DNA from: Lamellibrachia satsuma
Lineage: Eukaryota; Annelida; Polychaeta; Sabellida; Siboglinidae
DNA length: 64,000 nucleotides
NCBI GenBank assembly: GCA_033239005.1
Contig: BSQZ01000028.1
Coordinates: 2,857,501-2,921,500 of the forward strand
Reading direction: 5' to 3'
A program made the translations under genes and the position numbers. Under the pieces are notes generated by a model. That model was not told the DNA's origin. It saw only the letters and a list, made by a program, of their open reading frames with translations, and made no database searches. Each line of letters begins with the position of its first letter. The stretch's first letter is position 1. Shown here one piece after another: positions 12,244-24,352 of this stretch.

Positions 12244-12956
12244 GTTTACTACTGCCAATTATGTATTGAGCACTGGTGTATGGATATGCCCCAGTACCTT
12301 GGAGCATATACATACAGGTGCGAACATACATCACGTATTTCAGGTCTTTAATACAGTGCGGAATACGAACTGCAATGGTAAATCTCAGGCTGCAAAGCAT
12401 CATATAGCTTGGTAGGTATAATCATAGGTGTTATTAGGGGGGTCAATTGGGCCAATACAAATAATATAAACATAACCAGCTGTAGTTTATATAATACAAT
12501 GGCCTAACATTTGTGAAATGGGTGCGTGATATTGGTCTGTCTCAATTACACACGGAAAGACATGCGACGAAGAAACCCAAAATGACACATAATAAAAACG
12601 ACATAATCATTAAACGCTTCAAGATACATGAACACTTAGCCGTCGTGAACTATCATATTATAAGTTTACTTTCTGTCTTTAACACGTCCCACCTAAAAAT
12701 CCCACCTAACATTTTTAGACCAACCTCCCATCTACTCGATACATTTCCAACAAATTCCATGTTGTATGGGTAAATTTTTTGTGTCCAACGCACTTTAACG
12801 CACACAACGTATTCAGGGCATCAAATCACAATTATTAGGTTATTAAGGGTATGTATTTTGACTTCTCAAAACGCGTTTTTACGATAGAGGATAAACACTG
12901 GGAGGTCCCATTGATCATTGAATGAAATATGTTAGTGAATTAATATACATCATGCT

Positions 12957-13164
12957 GGGGCATATCCGTACACGACTGGGGCATATCCGCACACAACTGG
13001 GGCATATCCGCACACGACTGGGGCATATCCGCACACGACTGGGGTATATCCGCACACGACTGGGGCATATCCGCACACGACTGGGGCATATCCGCACACG
13101 ACTGGGGCATATCCGTACACGACTGGGGCATATCCGTACACGACTGGGGCATATCCGTACACGC
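12957..13164. repeat. 21-bp minisatellite, about 10 copies
   Basis: The unit is GGGGCATATCCGCACACGACT with C/T variation in CCG(C/T)ACAC. A period divisible by three and the lack of stops create open frames in several phases, which are artefacts. Confidence 0.95.
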
Positions 13165-13667
13165 ATATGCCCTAAACGACCGGTGGGGGAGAATGCCAAT
13201 GTTCCCGTACGCTCTGGTCTGGGGCGGTAAAGTTTATTTGTGCAACGACAACATTAACGACGCACATTCCAAAATGCATAAACACACAAATATGCATACA
13301 TTGTTGAGAGCGTGAGTTACGTATCAATATATGTATACAATTAGGGGAATTCAGTGTTATTTGAGCATCAGAGTTACACGGTACCATCCAGTGACTGAAC
13401 ATGTTATTAGAACATGATTGACGTACAATAAGTGCCATTTGTCACAACGGCCAGAAACTGTGAGTTAAAAGTGCGTTTTTTTACGTTTTTCGAAACTTTT
13501 GGTGATTGTGATTAGTGCCTACTGGTGTGTAAACTATCAATGCATGTGTCAAGACTTTATTGTTTGTGCAGTTACAAATGGTTTAACTATGCACAGGGAA
13601 GAAGATTACTTACTTCCCTTCGCGCATTATTGAGAAGGTCACTTAAAATGCTTAATTATTGAAGCGG

Positions 13668-14079
13668 GGCTAGTTGAGCCACCCAAGGCCCGATAGAGGG
13701 TTAGTTGAGCCACCCAAGGCCCGATAGAGGGTTAGTTGAGCCACCCAAGGCCCGATAGAGGGTTAGTTGAGCCACCCAAGTCCCGATAGAGGGTTAGTTG
13801 AGCCACCCAAGGCCCGATAAAGGGTTAGTTGAGCCACCCAAGGCCCGATAAAGGGTTAGTTTACCACCCAAGGCCCGATAGAGGGTTAGTTGAGCCACCC
13901 AAGGCCCGATAGAGGGTTAGTTGAGCCACCCAAGGCCCGATAGAGGGTTAGTTGAGCCACCCAAGGCCGATAGAGGGTTAATTGAGCCACCCAAAGCCCG
14001 ATAGAGGGTTAGTTGAGCCACCCAAGGGCTGATAGAGGGTTAGTTGAGCCACCCAAGGCCCTATAGACGGTTAGTTGAG
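13668..14079. repeat. 31-bp minisatellite, about 13 copies
   Basis: Units contain AGTTGAGCCACCCAAGGC followed by CCGATAGAGGGTT. Copies are highly uniform with scattered point changes and one-base deletions, for example near 13861 and 13967. Confidence 0.95.
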
Positions 14080-14237
14080 CAGCGGGTAAAGAACGAAGAT
14101 GAGTATTCTTTACCCAAAAATACATCAGAGAATTCATTTGTCCGAACAAATTGGGACATCGGATAGCGACAAGGTAATATATTAGCAAATAGTTACACTG
14201 GTTACGATTGGCCTTTAAGTCTATATTAATTAAGTGT

Positions 14238-14312
14238 GCAAACGTGTTGTACCCATTGGGTAGATGTGTTGTACAAATTGGGTAGATGTGTTGTACCCAT
14301 TGGGTAGATGTG
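14238..14312. repeat. 22-bp short tandem array, about 3.5 copies
   Basis: The unit is GTGTTGTACCCATTGGGTAG plus AT. One copy carries ACAAATT in place of ACCCATT. Confidence 0.9.
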
Positions 14313-14758
14313 TTGGCTGAATCGTTATGTAATTCTAGTATAGGGCTTACGTAAATTATACAAATAAAGCATATACCCAACTTACGCTACATTGTGGCTC
14401 AACTTACCCCACACCAAGTGTTAGTTGAACCAGCTAACCAACCCTATTTGAATCGGCTACACATAATTATTTATTCATACTAGATATATTATCTTGGTAT
14501 AAAATGATCTACTAATAATCACAGTTTATGTGGGTAACAACAGTTTTGTCTTATGATTGTGCACTACATATAAAAAAGAATGACAAATGGCTCAATTAAC
14601 ACTGCCTTCCCCTAGATGAGATTCTGCAAAAACAACATTTTAGTTTATAAGTTCTTACCGACGCAATTAGCGTGTTCAAATGTCGATGTATGAGTGAGAC
14701 GCTACTACAGAACACAGTTTTGAACCCAAATACTACGTGAAGTGGTCAATAACGAGGT

Positions 14759-14881
14759 GTGCGGATATGCCTCAGCGTGCGGACATGCCTCAGCGTGCGG
14801 ACATGCCTCAGCGTGCGAACATGCCTCAGCGTGCGGACATGCATCAGCGTACGGACATGCCTGAGCGTGCGGACATGCCCC
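14759..14881. repeat. 18-bp minisatellite, about 7 copies
   Basis: The unit is GTGCGGACATGCCTCAGC. The 18-bp period gives short open frames on both strands that are not genes. Confidence 0.94.
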
Positions 14882-15777
14882 ACCTTCCCCTACTTCTCTG
14901 ATATCCATTTTGCAATGATCCTTCACTATTGTTACCTTGTCTCTAGTTCTACTATCTGTCAATATCCTTATCATGAGCTATGACATAAGGTGCAGATGTC
15001 TGGTCCCCAAACGATGCAACATATACAAGAATGCTCTCTCCTAGCAGAGCCTTGCAGACCAGACAACTTCTGTGCTGCCAGAGCCAGTATTCTGCAGTGG
15101 CTATATGATATGTGTAGCGACACAAAAAAAAACTATTATTTAACATGCACCGTCCTCGGGAGGGGGTTAGAGTGAACCCCATTTTAAGAGAATTTTGTTT
15201 AACTGTAGCATTTTCAAAAATCATTCCAAAAATCCCCCGCTCATTGCATACGCTCGAACCACCTTTTCAAAACGCCCAGGAGGAGCTTGGTTAACTGGTA
15301 TGCCTATTAAGATCGAGTGTCGCCATCTATCAGACTACGAAATATATTTACATAAAAAATAATCGCTAGGTTTTGACTTTTGTCGGATATCTGCCTAGCA
15401 TCAAAAGTATTTGCTATTTGACCGCTATAACTTATAAGTTTGTCATTCGGTTTTTATATTTGCATGATGAATACACGAAAAGGTGTACTTTATCACGATT
15501 TTTCCTTTTGTAGCAAATCCGAATTACAACGGGATATGGTCGTATTCCTCCCAAAAACTCATATTGTATACGGGAAATCAATACGATGTGATAATGAAAG
15601 GATCAGAAGAATCACAACAGTAACTTTAATACTGAGTATGCTATTTGGCTGGAAGGCCTATCAGTAGTAAGTCTTCATTATACAGTCTCCGTGAGGTGGC
15701 GCTACCATCTGTCGGCCTCGCGTGTATTTTCAGTGCGACGCCGTCAAGACGCATAGGCATAGCTGTCAACCCCCGGT

Positions 15778-16015
15778 CAGTTTTTACAAAAATAGCCATG
15801 TCTTCATGCGCCCACAGCAAAAAAGTTCCCATAAATCCCTCCGCCTGTTAAACGCACTATTTCACAGCCAATACCTTCTACAAACAAACCTGTGAATATG
15901 CCTGCTCAATTGCACTTATGTCACATCATATGAATTGGTTAAATTCACATATCACAATTTAATACGCCCTACATTCGTGAAACAATAAACAGGATGGTTA
16001 ACAGTGGTCTTACCC
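15778..16015. repeat. Dispersed repeat family A, copy 2
   Basis: Same orientation and block order as 10801-11060 (see that entry). Upstream at 15690-15712 it also shares a GAGGTGGCGCTACC(A/G)TCTGTCG-like stretch with the region near 11140, suggesting the original element was longer. Confidence 0.75.
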
Positions 16016-16088
16016 CTCGAGAGTTCTTAGGCGTCAGAAATTTTCCCTGCCAGGGGCCATAGTCCGCGAAGTATGCGAGAGATTTTAT

Positions 16089-16503
16089 AGGTATGCAAAG
16101 ATATGGCTTATGCGTGACAGTCTTATGCACAGCTTATGCGTGAGAGTTGACAGGTATGCATCGACACGGCTTATGCGTGAGAGTTAACAGGTATACATGG
16201 ATACGGTTTATGCGTGACAGTTGACAGGTATGCAAGGACATGGCTTATGCGTGAGAGTTGACGGGTATGCAAGACACGGCTTATGCATAAGAGTTGATAG
16301 GTAGGCAAGGACATGGCTTATGCATGAGAGGTAACAGGTATGCAAGGACATGGCTTATGCGTGAGAGTTGACAGGTATGAAAGAACACGGCTTATGCGTG
16401 ACAGTTGATAGGTATGCAATAACACGGCTTATGTGTGACAGTTGACAAGTATGCGAGCACACGGCTTATGCATGACAGTTGACAGGTATGCAAGGATATG
16501 GCC
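16089..16503. repeat. 37-bp minisatellite, about 11 copies
   Basis: Units run AGGTATGCAAGGACATGGCT then TATGCGTGAGAGTTGAC. Copies vary by substitutions and 1-2 base indels, so this array is older than the near-identical arrays elsewhere in the window. Confidence 0.93.
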
Positions 16504-17938
16504 TATTACCACAGTAACACAAAGGAACAGCACAAGTCGCAAATGTTTAAGCAAGATTTAATAAAATACAAGTGTGTATAGGAAATGTTACATCCACGTG
16601 ACACTACTTACACGATTAGCGTTTTAAGTCTGCTTGCACATATCCACCACAGAAATATCACACTCGTGGCAATGCTTGCCACATGTCAACACAATTTGCG
16701 ACGACAACCGTGGTTACAAAAATACATTACATTAGTCTATGGGCACATGTTAGCAGATAATTCAAAAGCATGAAACGCGTGTATGATACAAGAAAGAATC
16801 GAAGTTACAGGAGCTGACTCCAAACTCTCTTTGGAATGATACATAATAATGAAGGTATTAGACATCCACAAAGATATCTTCTTTGAAAGACCGCAAAGTC
16901 AAAACAGATCTATGGCTAGAGCAACAATTGTACAGTGTGAATAAAATGAATATGAGAATAAAATATATAATACATATAATATAACATTATGAGTTCGTGT
17001 TTTGCGTATAACACGTAACACAAATGGGGTTCCTATATATGGCCATGACTTCCTTTGTGGCAAGGCTCCTTATCAAGAAACTTTACACCTGCTATATCTT
17101 GTGAATGGTCTGTTAGCAGCCCATTAGTAACTTCAGATGTTAATAGCCTTGCACATGGTCATAACTGCCCATGGCGACACCATAAGAAGCAATTACAGGT
17201 ATTCCAGACCAGTATCAAGTACACATTGTTAACAGCGACAAACGTACATTAACACAATGACTACGAGGCGGGGCACTTCCTCTTTCTACGGGTCAATACC
17301 ACAGTGGCACTGTTATTCTGGAATGTGTTTGCTTTCCACGTATCGCTGTGGCCACGAATTGTGCTATTCCTGTATACTTGGCAATTAGTAACAGATGCAG
17401 CTTTATTCTGGGATACTGACAATTGTATTGCTTAAGTAGATGCCTAAAACCTAGTTTCTCCTACGCCATCAACCAGTGGGGTAAGTGCCCTTTCCTGGCA
17501 CATCGTAGGAATGTGTTGAGTTGAATAAATTGAATGTTTTATGAGGCAACACTCATCATTGATCTGTGACACCCATCAATTAGTTCCACTTTCTCTAAAC
17601 CAGTTAATACAGAATTAATGAAGAATGCTCGCACACAATTATTACTACTAATTTTACCTCAAAGTGAAATGTGGGCCTGAAACCTATTGTTCTCACACCT
17701 AGTGGAATCTAGCAGTATAAAACTGTGGTCTGCCATAAACCATACCAACGTTGTAGCCACTATAGGAACATGTGTGCGTTTATTCTTTTATGTGGAAACA
17801 GGGCTGCTGGGTGATATGTACCATGTAAACACAACCACACACTGCTAACTAAATTAGAACACAATGTACAAATCTCTCGGAAAACATATCAGTGCAATGT
17901 TTCTGGCAGTAACACGATAAGCTGTCAACTAATATATA
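16504..17938. other. Intergenic, nothing recognised
   Basis: Unique-looking AT-rich DNA. I see no exon matching the missing C-terminus of the CRACD-like gene, no RNA gene and no repeat unit. Confidence 0.4.
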
Positions 17939-17939
17939 C

Positions 17940-17990
17940 ATATTGTCATCATATTGTCATCATACTGTCATCATATTGTCATCATACCAG
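17940..17990. repeat. 12-bp TCATCATATTG-type short array
   Basis: Four to five tandem units of ATTGTCATCATA with one ACTG variant. Confidence 0.88.
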
Positions 17991-18095
17991 CAACTAGATG
18001 AGACATCGCTTGCTCTATAAAAAACATCTGCTGCTATGTCTATTAAATATTCTCACCCAGATATACTAACTCTATTTCAATGGCAACTGTATAAT

Positions 18096-18097
18096 CA

Positions 18098-18182
<85 letters not shown>
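18096..18182. repeat. TA dinucleotide microsatellite
   Basis: About 86 bp of uninterrupted TA repeats. Confidence 0.97.
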
Positions 18183-18183
<1 letters not shown>

Positions 18184-19137
18184 CACATACCGTATATGTC
18201 ACTATATTTAGGCTGTTATAGAACAAGGTCGTGTACTTTTTATTTTCCATCGAAAAACCCTTGTGAAATTTTCCATTAACTTCTGAGCACACCTAAATAA
18301 ATATGTTAAATAATATTATTCTCGGCAAACTACTATGTGCACCCATAACTGTTACTGGTGAAGAGAATTATATCAGGGATGGTTGTCACACAAATTTTAC
18401 TGTTGTTTGAACTGGATTACTTCCTTACTGCCTGGTGAGTAGCAGATGTAATTTTCGTAATTTGGTTATGTAAATTTACAATGTAATTACACCAAAATAT
18501 TACTTTAACTGTAATCATTACATGCATAAACTGCACTAATTACTGGATGCCATTACATTAATGGTACATAAAAAATATTCTTATTATCATAATCAAATGC
18601 AACAATACAAGTAGTAATTGTAACCTGATTCCATGTGGGATGAATATACTGATACAAATGGCCTTATCCTACAACATCCTAAATATATAGTTGAATAAAC
18701 CTTAAAACAAATAATAATATTGAGTAAAAATTATGCATTCAAGATGGCCACTGAGTACCAAAGCGCTTCCATGGATACATTCAGCTGCACAGCCTGGAAG
18801 CAATTTAATAAAAAATTGTTTTTGTTAAACTTTTACAATTATTACACGCCCATTAAGAATAAAAACTGTTAGTCTATTTATTTGTCGTGAATCTGTTGAC
18901 CGTTGCTCTGCGCAGAAGAATTCACTACACTTCACAGAGGCCATTACATGCCAGTTGAGTCTTTCATCACATTAAATCACAGCATACTAGCATGATTGCG
19001 TTATGTTCTATATTAATTAATGCTGATAAAGCTGTAGAAATGCATCTAGTTAACTATAGAATTATAAGTACCCCCAGCACCTGAGAGATGTGTCATGGAT
19101 GCCGTCTGATCTATCCAGGAATTAATATATATTAAAG
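18183..19137. other. AT-rich intergenic DNA
   Basis: No coding signal. Near 18460-18560 there are repeated TAATTAC/GTAATTA motifs of low complexity. Nothing else is recognised. Confidence 0.4.
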
Positions 19138-19710
19138 GTACAACGTCTGATAATTGTAACATCAAACTATGTATATCTATTTTAAAATGTTGACTTCCAA
19201 ATGTGTTTTACTGAACCACAATTTTGAAATATAATCTGACCATTATCTGTTCATGAATATCGACCTTGCATTTAGTATGCAATGTAAACATGATATTTCA
19301 GTTGAAACATTCAAATTAAACAGATAACGGTCAAATATACAGGAAGATATTGTGGGTCAAAACCGTTCATTAAAACACATTTGCACAGTCAAGATGTTAG
19401 CATCAAAATAGTTTCGTACCATTTAATATGATAACATCATTTAACATGACGATGTGATAACATCATTTCACATGAGAATATGATGACATCATGTCACATG
19501 GTGATATGATGGCATCATTTAACATGATGATATGATAACATCATTTCACATGGTGATATGATAACATCATTTCGCATGGTGATATGATAACATCATTTCG
19601 CATGGTGTTATGATAACATCATTTCACATGATGATATAACATCATTTAACATGATGATATAACATCATATAACATGATGATATGATAAGAATGATCAGAT
19701 TTTGTACATT
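19138..19710. mobile_element. Foldback / MITE-like element with internal expansion
   Basis: The ends look inverted: GGTACAACGTCTGAT at the left and ATCAGATTTTGTACAT at the right. Inside is a larger palindrome whose arms share AAATGTGTTTTA(C/A)TGAA (about 19200) and TTCATTAAAACACATTTG (about 19367), and AC(C/G)(A/G)TTATCTGTT with its inverse. Related sequence lies at 31362-31610 and 31975-32150. The right part has expanded into a 26-bp satellite (19430-19690). No transposase is seen, so the superfamily is undetermined. Confidence 0.55.
19430..19690. repeat. 26-bp minisatellite inside the foldback element
   Basis: Units of ATGATAACATCATTTCACAT plus GGTGAT, about 10 copies, with shorter units at the right end. 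The unit resembles the adjacent terminal sequence of the element, so it probably arose by amplifying element sequence. Confidence 0.9.
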
Positions 19711-20220
19711 TAATTTTGAAAACCAAAAGTAGTTGTTGAAACCAACCAACATTGCATATGGTTTTAGTTTTCATGTGATCTGTATACAGTATGTGTTCCC
19801 CCATTCATTTACATCTATAATAGAAATATGATAATGAATAATAGAACAGTGAATTTATATTAATAATCTGCACCAAATGTTTTCAACATGATATTAATCC
19901 GTCATGATGACTGACATTATCTGGACTAAAATACCTACTATCGGTACAACATACAAGCTATATACAAATTGTGCAAACACATCTCAGTTGTTTCATCCTA
20001 CCTATCACACATACAAAGCGTTCCCATTAAACTGGTAAATGCATTATAAAAATAAGGCTGTTGTTGACAACTGACAACCTCTGCATTTGGCTAGCAGGTG
20101 GACTTGTAAAATTGTTCAGTGCATCCATAAGTTACAATCAAACCCACCCGATAAAACACCCCAAAAAAATAACATTTACCTGCCTGAGTCAATCTAAGCC
20201 TAATTCGTCTTCTTGTCTCG

Positions 20221-20280
20221 CTAATCCAGTTGTTTAACTCCACTGGAAACCGTTACTGCAAGAAGCGTTGACCCTGCAGG
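20221..20280 (-). CDS. Weak candidate terminal exon of the CRACD-like gene
   Basis: On the minus strand, CCATTGCTCAG at 20291-20281 looks like an acceptor. It is followed by a phase-0 frame of 19 codons ending in TAG (20223-20221), beginning PAGSTLL and ending GVKQLD. The phase agrees with the last firm exon (22260-24352), which ends on a whole codon. I see no family-specific motif and no convincing AATAAA nearby, so this is only a candidate. Alternatives are an unseen exon elsewhere between 4.7 and 22 kb, or read-through of the 22260 donor to a stop near 22140. Confidence 0.18.
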   Translation of the reverse strand, partial: PAGSTLLAVTVSSGVKQLD

Positions 20281-20974
20281 CTGAGCAATGGAAGACTGTC
20301 ATGAAACCATCTCCTGCAGTGGTTCTGTAATTAAGAGTTAAGTAATTAAGAGCCTTGATGTTTTATATACACTATGACCTCAGTAATGAAGATTATAATA
20401 ACCCAGACGTCCTGCTATCTGTCACCAGCTTATGTCATAACAAGTGACAATGTCTCAACTGAGATTCTTATTAGTTTGAAGTGGAAATGTCTTTGAGTTG
20501 ATGGTTACTCTGAATATTAAAAGAAGCTAAAAAAACAGCATTTAAAATACCAAACATTTCATTACTTATACATTCCTAGTTGCTTTTCTATTTGTACAAC
20601 CTTAGAGCAACCAAATGTTTTTATGAAGACCAGTGTTGATGGCATTTGGTGCCAGCCAGATCGTGTAGTTGAATTTTTGTGCAACATGGTAACATGTCAG
20701 CATTGCCATGGTTACAACGACATGACCAGCGTTGCCACAGTTACGGTCACACATCTGCCACCTGTGGAGTTTGCCAGTTCTTCACCATGTCAAGAACACG
20801 TGACTTTCGATTGCCACTGAACTCCTTTTTGTCAGGTGCCAATATCGTCTGTTGGGTAAGAAAACATGTAACATATTATAAAGGAATCATTACAGAAATA
20901 TGATTTATATGAATAAGATGAACAAAAAACAAGACAAAAATAGAATACTTGTCCTTTGACACCATGTTAATAAT

Positions 20975-22080
20975 AACAGCAATAACCTTTATTTATGTAG
21001 ATTTAACATTTTTTAACAAGATTTGCCATCCAAGCCAAAGGCAAAGGAAGCCATTAGCTTATCGAGAGTCCAACAATTTTCATCTACGTGTATCCTACCC
21101 TCTTGAGATATGTGTCAACCTTGTTTTTAAACATATTCACGTTGCTAGCAGTTACACAATCCGTATACAATTTGTTCCATTCATTTGTTCTCTGTGAGAA
21201 CCTACACTGATCGTTTACTAATTTTACCTCATGTCCTCTAGTTCTACTCTCTTTCCTGAGTGAGAAAAACATATTTCTATCGATATTTTCATAGCCATTC
21301 AATATCTTAATAACTTAAATCTGATCTCCTCGTAACCTCCTTATCTCTAGGGTTGTTAAAGCATATTCTTTTGGGTGTTCTTCATAACTAAGGTCTCTCA
21401 GTTCTGGAATAATTTTAGCTGCTCTCCTCTGTATTCTTTCAAGCATATATATTATATCCTTCTTACGATATGGTCAGTATTCTAAATGAGGTCTACTACT
21501 TTATACAGAGGTATAATTTGCTCTTTTTTTTCCATGTATGTTATGTTTCTCCTAATCAACCAAAGAATTTTATTACCCTTTGAAGCTGCAATACCACACT
21601 GTTCTGAAACTTTCATATAATCACTTATTGTTATTCCTATGTCCTTTTCTTTTATAGTAGTACCTAGAACAGTATCATCCATATTATAGTTTATATCCAA
21701 GTTCCTGTGTCCTGTATATAGGCATTTACATTTCCCAAAATTTAATGACATCTGCCATTTTTCAGACCATTTCACTAATTTGTCTAGATCGTTTTGTAAA
21801 TGTTGTTTATCACCATCAGTGTTAACCTTTCTAAATACTTGTGTCATCCGCAAATTTCAGTACATTGCTTGTTATATTGTCGTCCAAGTCATCGATATAT
21901 ATTAAGAATAATAAAGGTCCTACTACTGATCCTTGTGGTACCCCACTCAAAACTGGTTTGCAGTTTGAAACTTCTCCATCTACTACAACACACTGTCTTC
22001 TGTCAGTCAGCCATTGTTCTATCCAGTCAATTATGCCATATATCCAGATATAATATCTGTTTAGAGGCACTTCAAAGATT
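20975..22080 (-). pseudogene. CR1/jockey-like LINE, reverse-transcriptase 3' half (broken)
   Basis: Minus-strand fragments in changing frames cover the second half of a non-LTR reverse transcriptase. From 22070 to 21831 they carry IEQWLTDRRQ, the SGVPQGSVVGPLLF block and FADDT (the catalytic Y/F-A-D-D box). From 21853 to 21482 come the thumb-like segments KWSEKWQMSLNFGKCK and EKDIGI. From 21302 to 21084 comes a C-terminal stretch with SLRKESRTRGH and NEWNKL. At least two frameshifts and a stop near 21316 break it. The 5' half is missing. The 3' end near 20975 runs into a TTATTA-type tail typical of CR1-like elements. It lies downstream of the last firm CRACD-like exon. Confidence 0.88.
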
Positions 22081-22259
22081 CATTAATCAATATAATAGTG
22101 ATGTTTACACATAGATAAGAGTTATATGTGTAAATTATATTATACCCAAGTTACAACATTAAGAACATCATGCCAGTGGTTTACTATAATTTTTTTTAAA
22201 ACACACAACATCGTATGAGTAAAAACTCGCACTGAATGATGACCATCACATGAACTTAC

Positions 22260-24352
22260 CTCAGTTCCTTTATTCTCGTCATTATTCTTGTTTGTGTCAA
22301 CTACATTTGTAGTCGGTGTGTTCGATTTGATGCTTTTAGCGAACACCGTGGTAGACCCTGGAGCCCTCATCACACTTCCAACAGGCTTTGCTGGAGTGCT
22401 TGAAACAGCAGGCTTCATTGGTGTGCTTGAAACAGCAGGCTTCGTCAGTGTGCTTGAAACAGCAGGCTTTGTTGTAGAAACAGCAGGCTTCGTTGCTGCA
22501 CTGGAAACAGCAGGCTTTGTAACCACACTGGAAACAGCAGGCTTAGTTGTCAAGTTTGTAACGACAGGCTTTAGACTAATGCCTGCAAAACCAGGCTTCG
22601 TCGTTGTGGTCAAAACAGCAGAAGTTGTGATAGTACTTGAAGCATTAGTCTTTGCCGCTATAATTAAGACTGCAGGCTTTGTAGGTGTGGCTGAAACAGC
22701 AGGCTTTGAAGGCGTGTTCGAAACAACAGGCTTTGTAGTCGAGCTTGAAACAGTAGACTTCGTAGTCGTGCTTACAAAAGCAGGCTTTGACGTCATGGTC
22801 GAAACAGCAGAACTTGTTACAGTACAGGAAACAGTAGGTTTTGTTGCTGTAATTAACACCCCTGGCTTTGTAGGTGTGGTTAAAACAGCAGGCTTTGTAG
22901 GAGAGCTTGAACACACCACAGTGGATGATGACTGGCTTGTATTTGCACTGCTAGCGTCTGTCACAGACTGTGTGACTGATGCAGCTGGCTCTGTCGTTGT
23001 GGACACGATCGGATCAGGTTTCCTGTCTGCAGATTTTGCAACAGACGCACTTTCTGACTTGGCATCACCACTCGCTTTCAGCTTCATGTTCTGCTCGAAC
23101 TTGCTGGTTTTCTTGCGTGCCATGGCCGCCCACGGAGGCACACCGCCCGACGACGTGTCCTCATTGCTAGATAGTTTCTTTGGCTCTGGTTGGGCAACTG
23201 TAGACGCTCGCACCAAACTGCCACCAGAAGATGATGGTGGACTGCTTGCCATCACTGAAGGCTCTGGTTGTTTCCTCTGGGATGCACTCCTCTTCACTTT
23301 CTCCCCCTCCTTCTCAGGAGACAGCACTCTCACTAGGGATGGCGATGCAGGGAGAGTTTGTCGGCGTGATCTGTCTTTGAAGAGAGGGGAACTCCTCTTG
23401 ACCACTGTGTCCTCAGCCGGTGGCTCCAACTTGGAACTTTTTGGCTCACTTTTCTCAATCACAAACACTGTTTTCGGCTTCGTTACTGCCATAGACACAC
23501 CTTTCGCAGGTTCCTCAATCGTTGGTTTACTAGCATTCGAGTCTGTGTCTTCCAATTGGGGTTTCTGAGGCGATGTGACAACAACAGCCGCTTCTTTTGG
23601 TGCTGTCTTCAACACACTGTTCTCTTTCTCCTCTGTGGGAACTTTGACCTTCTTTGACATATGCCTCAGTTTGTTGAACATCTGCGAGAATTCTGTGGCA
23701 CCTCTACTGGTTGTTGTGTCCTCTGTCTTCTGGCTATCATCCTTCTTACCAGCTGCCCAACCCAGTGGTTCCTGCATGGATATCGGCCGGGCCGAATGAC
23801 GATCCTCTACAGATGAGCCATCAGATGATATCCTCCGCTTGGTCTTGTCATCAGGTGGACCAGATTTCTCCCGAAGTTTTACATCCTGCACTTTAACGAC
23901 ATTCGCCTGCTCATCTTCTGTCTTTCCTTTTGGCTCCAACGACGTCTTGCTCCCCGTGGGTGTCTCCGGAGCATTTCTCTTCTGCCGGCTCGCTAGCCAC
24001 CCAAATGGCTCCTGATTGAGCTGAGCAGAATGACGCTCCTCCAGCGATGAGCCATCTGATGACACCATCCGTCGTTTCACTTTGCTCTCCTGAGTGCCGC
24101 AGTTCTCGCGAAGCTGCACAGCCTTTCCGATTCTCTCGGACGGTGCACGTCGCACTTGCGTGACCCGAAGTTCGTCTCGTTGCTTCGGTTTTGGCTCCAC
24201 AGGCGTCTCCGTCGACTGGGCCGTTTCCTTTTCGCTCTTCGCTGATTCTTCCTTATGAGTCGCTGCTTCTTCCCTGATGACCTCCTTCACAGGAGATACA
24301 ATCACCTCTTGAGTATCCGGTGGGCTGGTAGAGCGTACAGGCCGCGGAACGG
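22260..24352 (-). CDS. CRACD-like exon 9, large disordered-tail exon
   Basis: 2093 bp from acceptor TTACTTCTAG to donor GAG|GTAAGT. It encodes residues about 316-1013, rich in Ser, Thr, Lys, Pro and Glu. A module of about 55 residues occurs twice: LRE(N/K), then SSDGSS(L/V)E(E/D)RHSA, then QEP(F/L)GW, with tryptophans at about 434 and 504. A third related site, VPPWAAMARKKTSKFE, has its tryptophan near 713. Vertebrate CRACD/CRACDL carry similar P-W-x-x-(L/M)-A-x-x-K repeats, which supports the family call. The segment encoding residues 800-980 is a coding minisatellite of TKPAVS-like units. If the donor is not used, the frame continues 39 codons to a stop at about 22140. Confidence 0.92.

Noticed and set aside
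13668..14079. CRISPR-like array
   Set aside because: Units are contiguous tandem repeats without unique spacers, and the DNA is eukaryotic.
20623..20903. Possible exon with a TCQHCHGYND-like Cys/His segment
   Set aside because: No splice context or family match, and the surrounding ACATGGTAACATG-type words look repetitive.
22288..23568. 426-codon + strand frame opposite the CRACD-like exon
   Set aside because: Antisense shadow of the large coding exon; its ETAGFV-type repeats are the reverse of the TKPAVS coding repeats.
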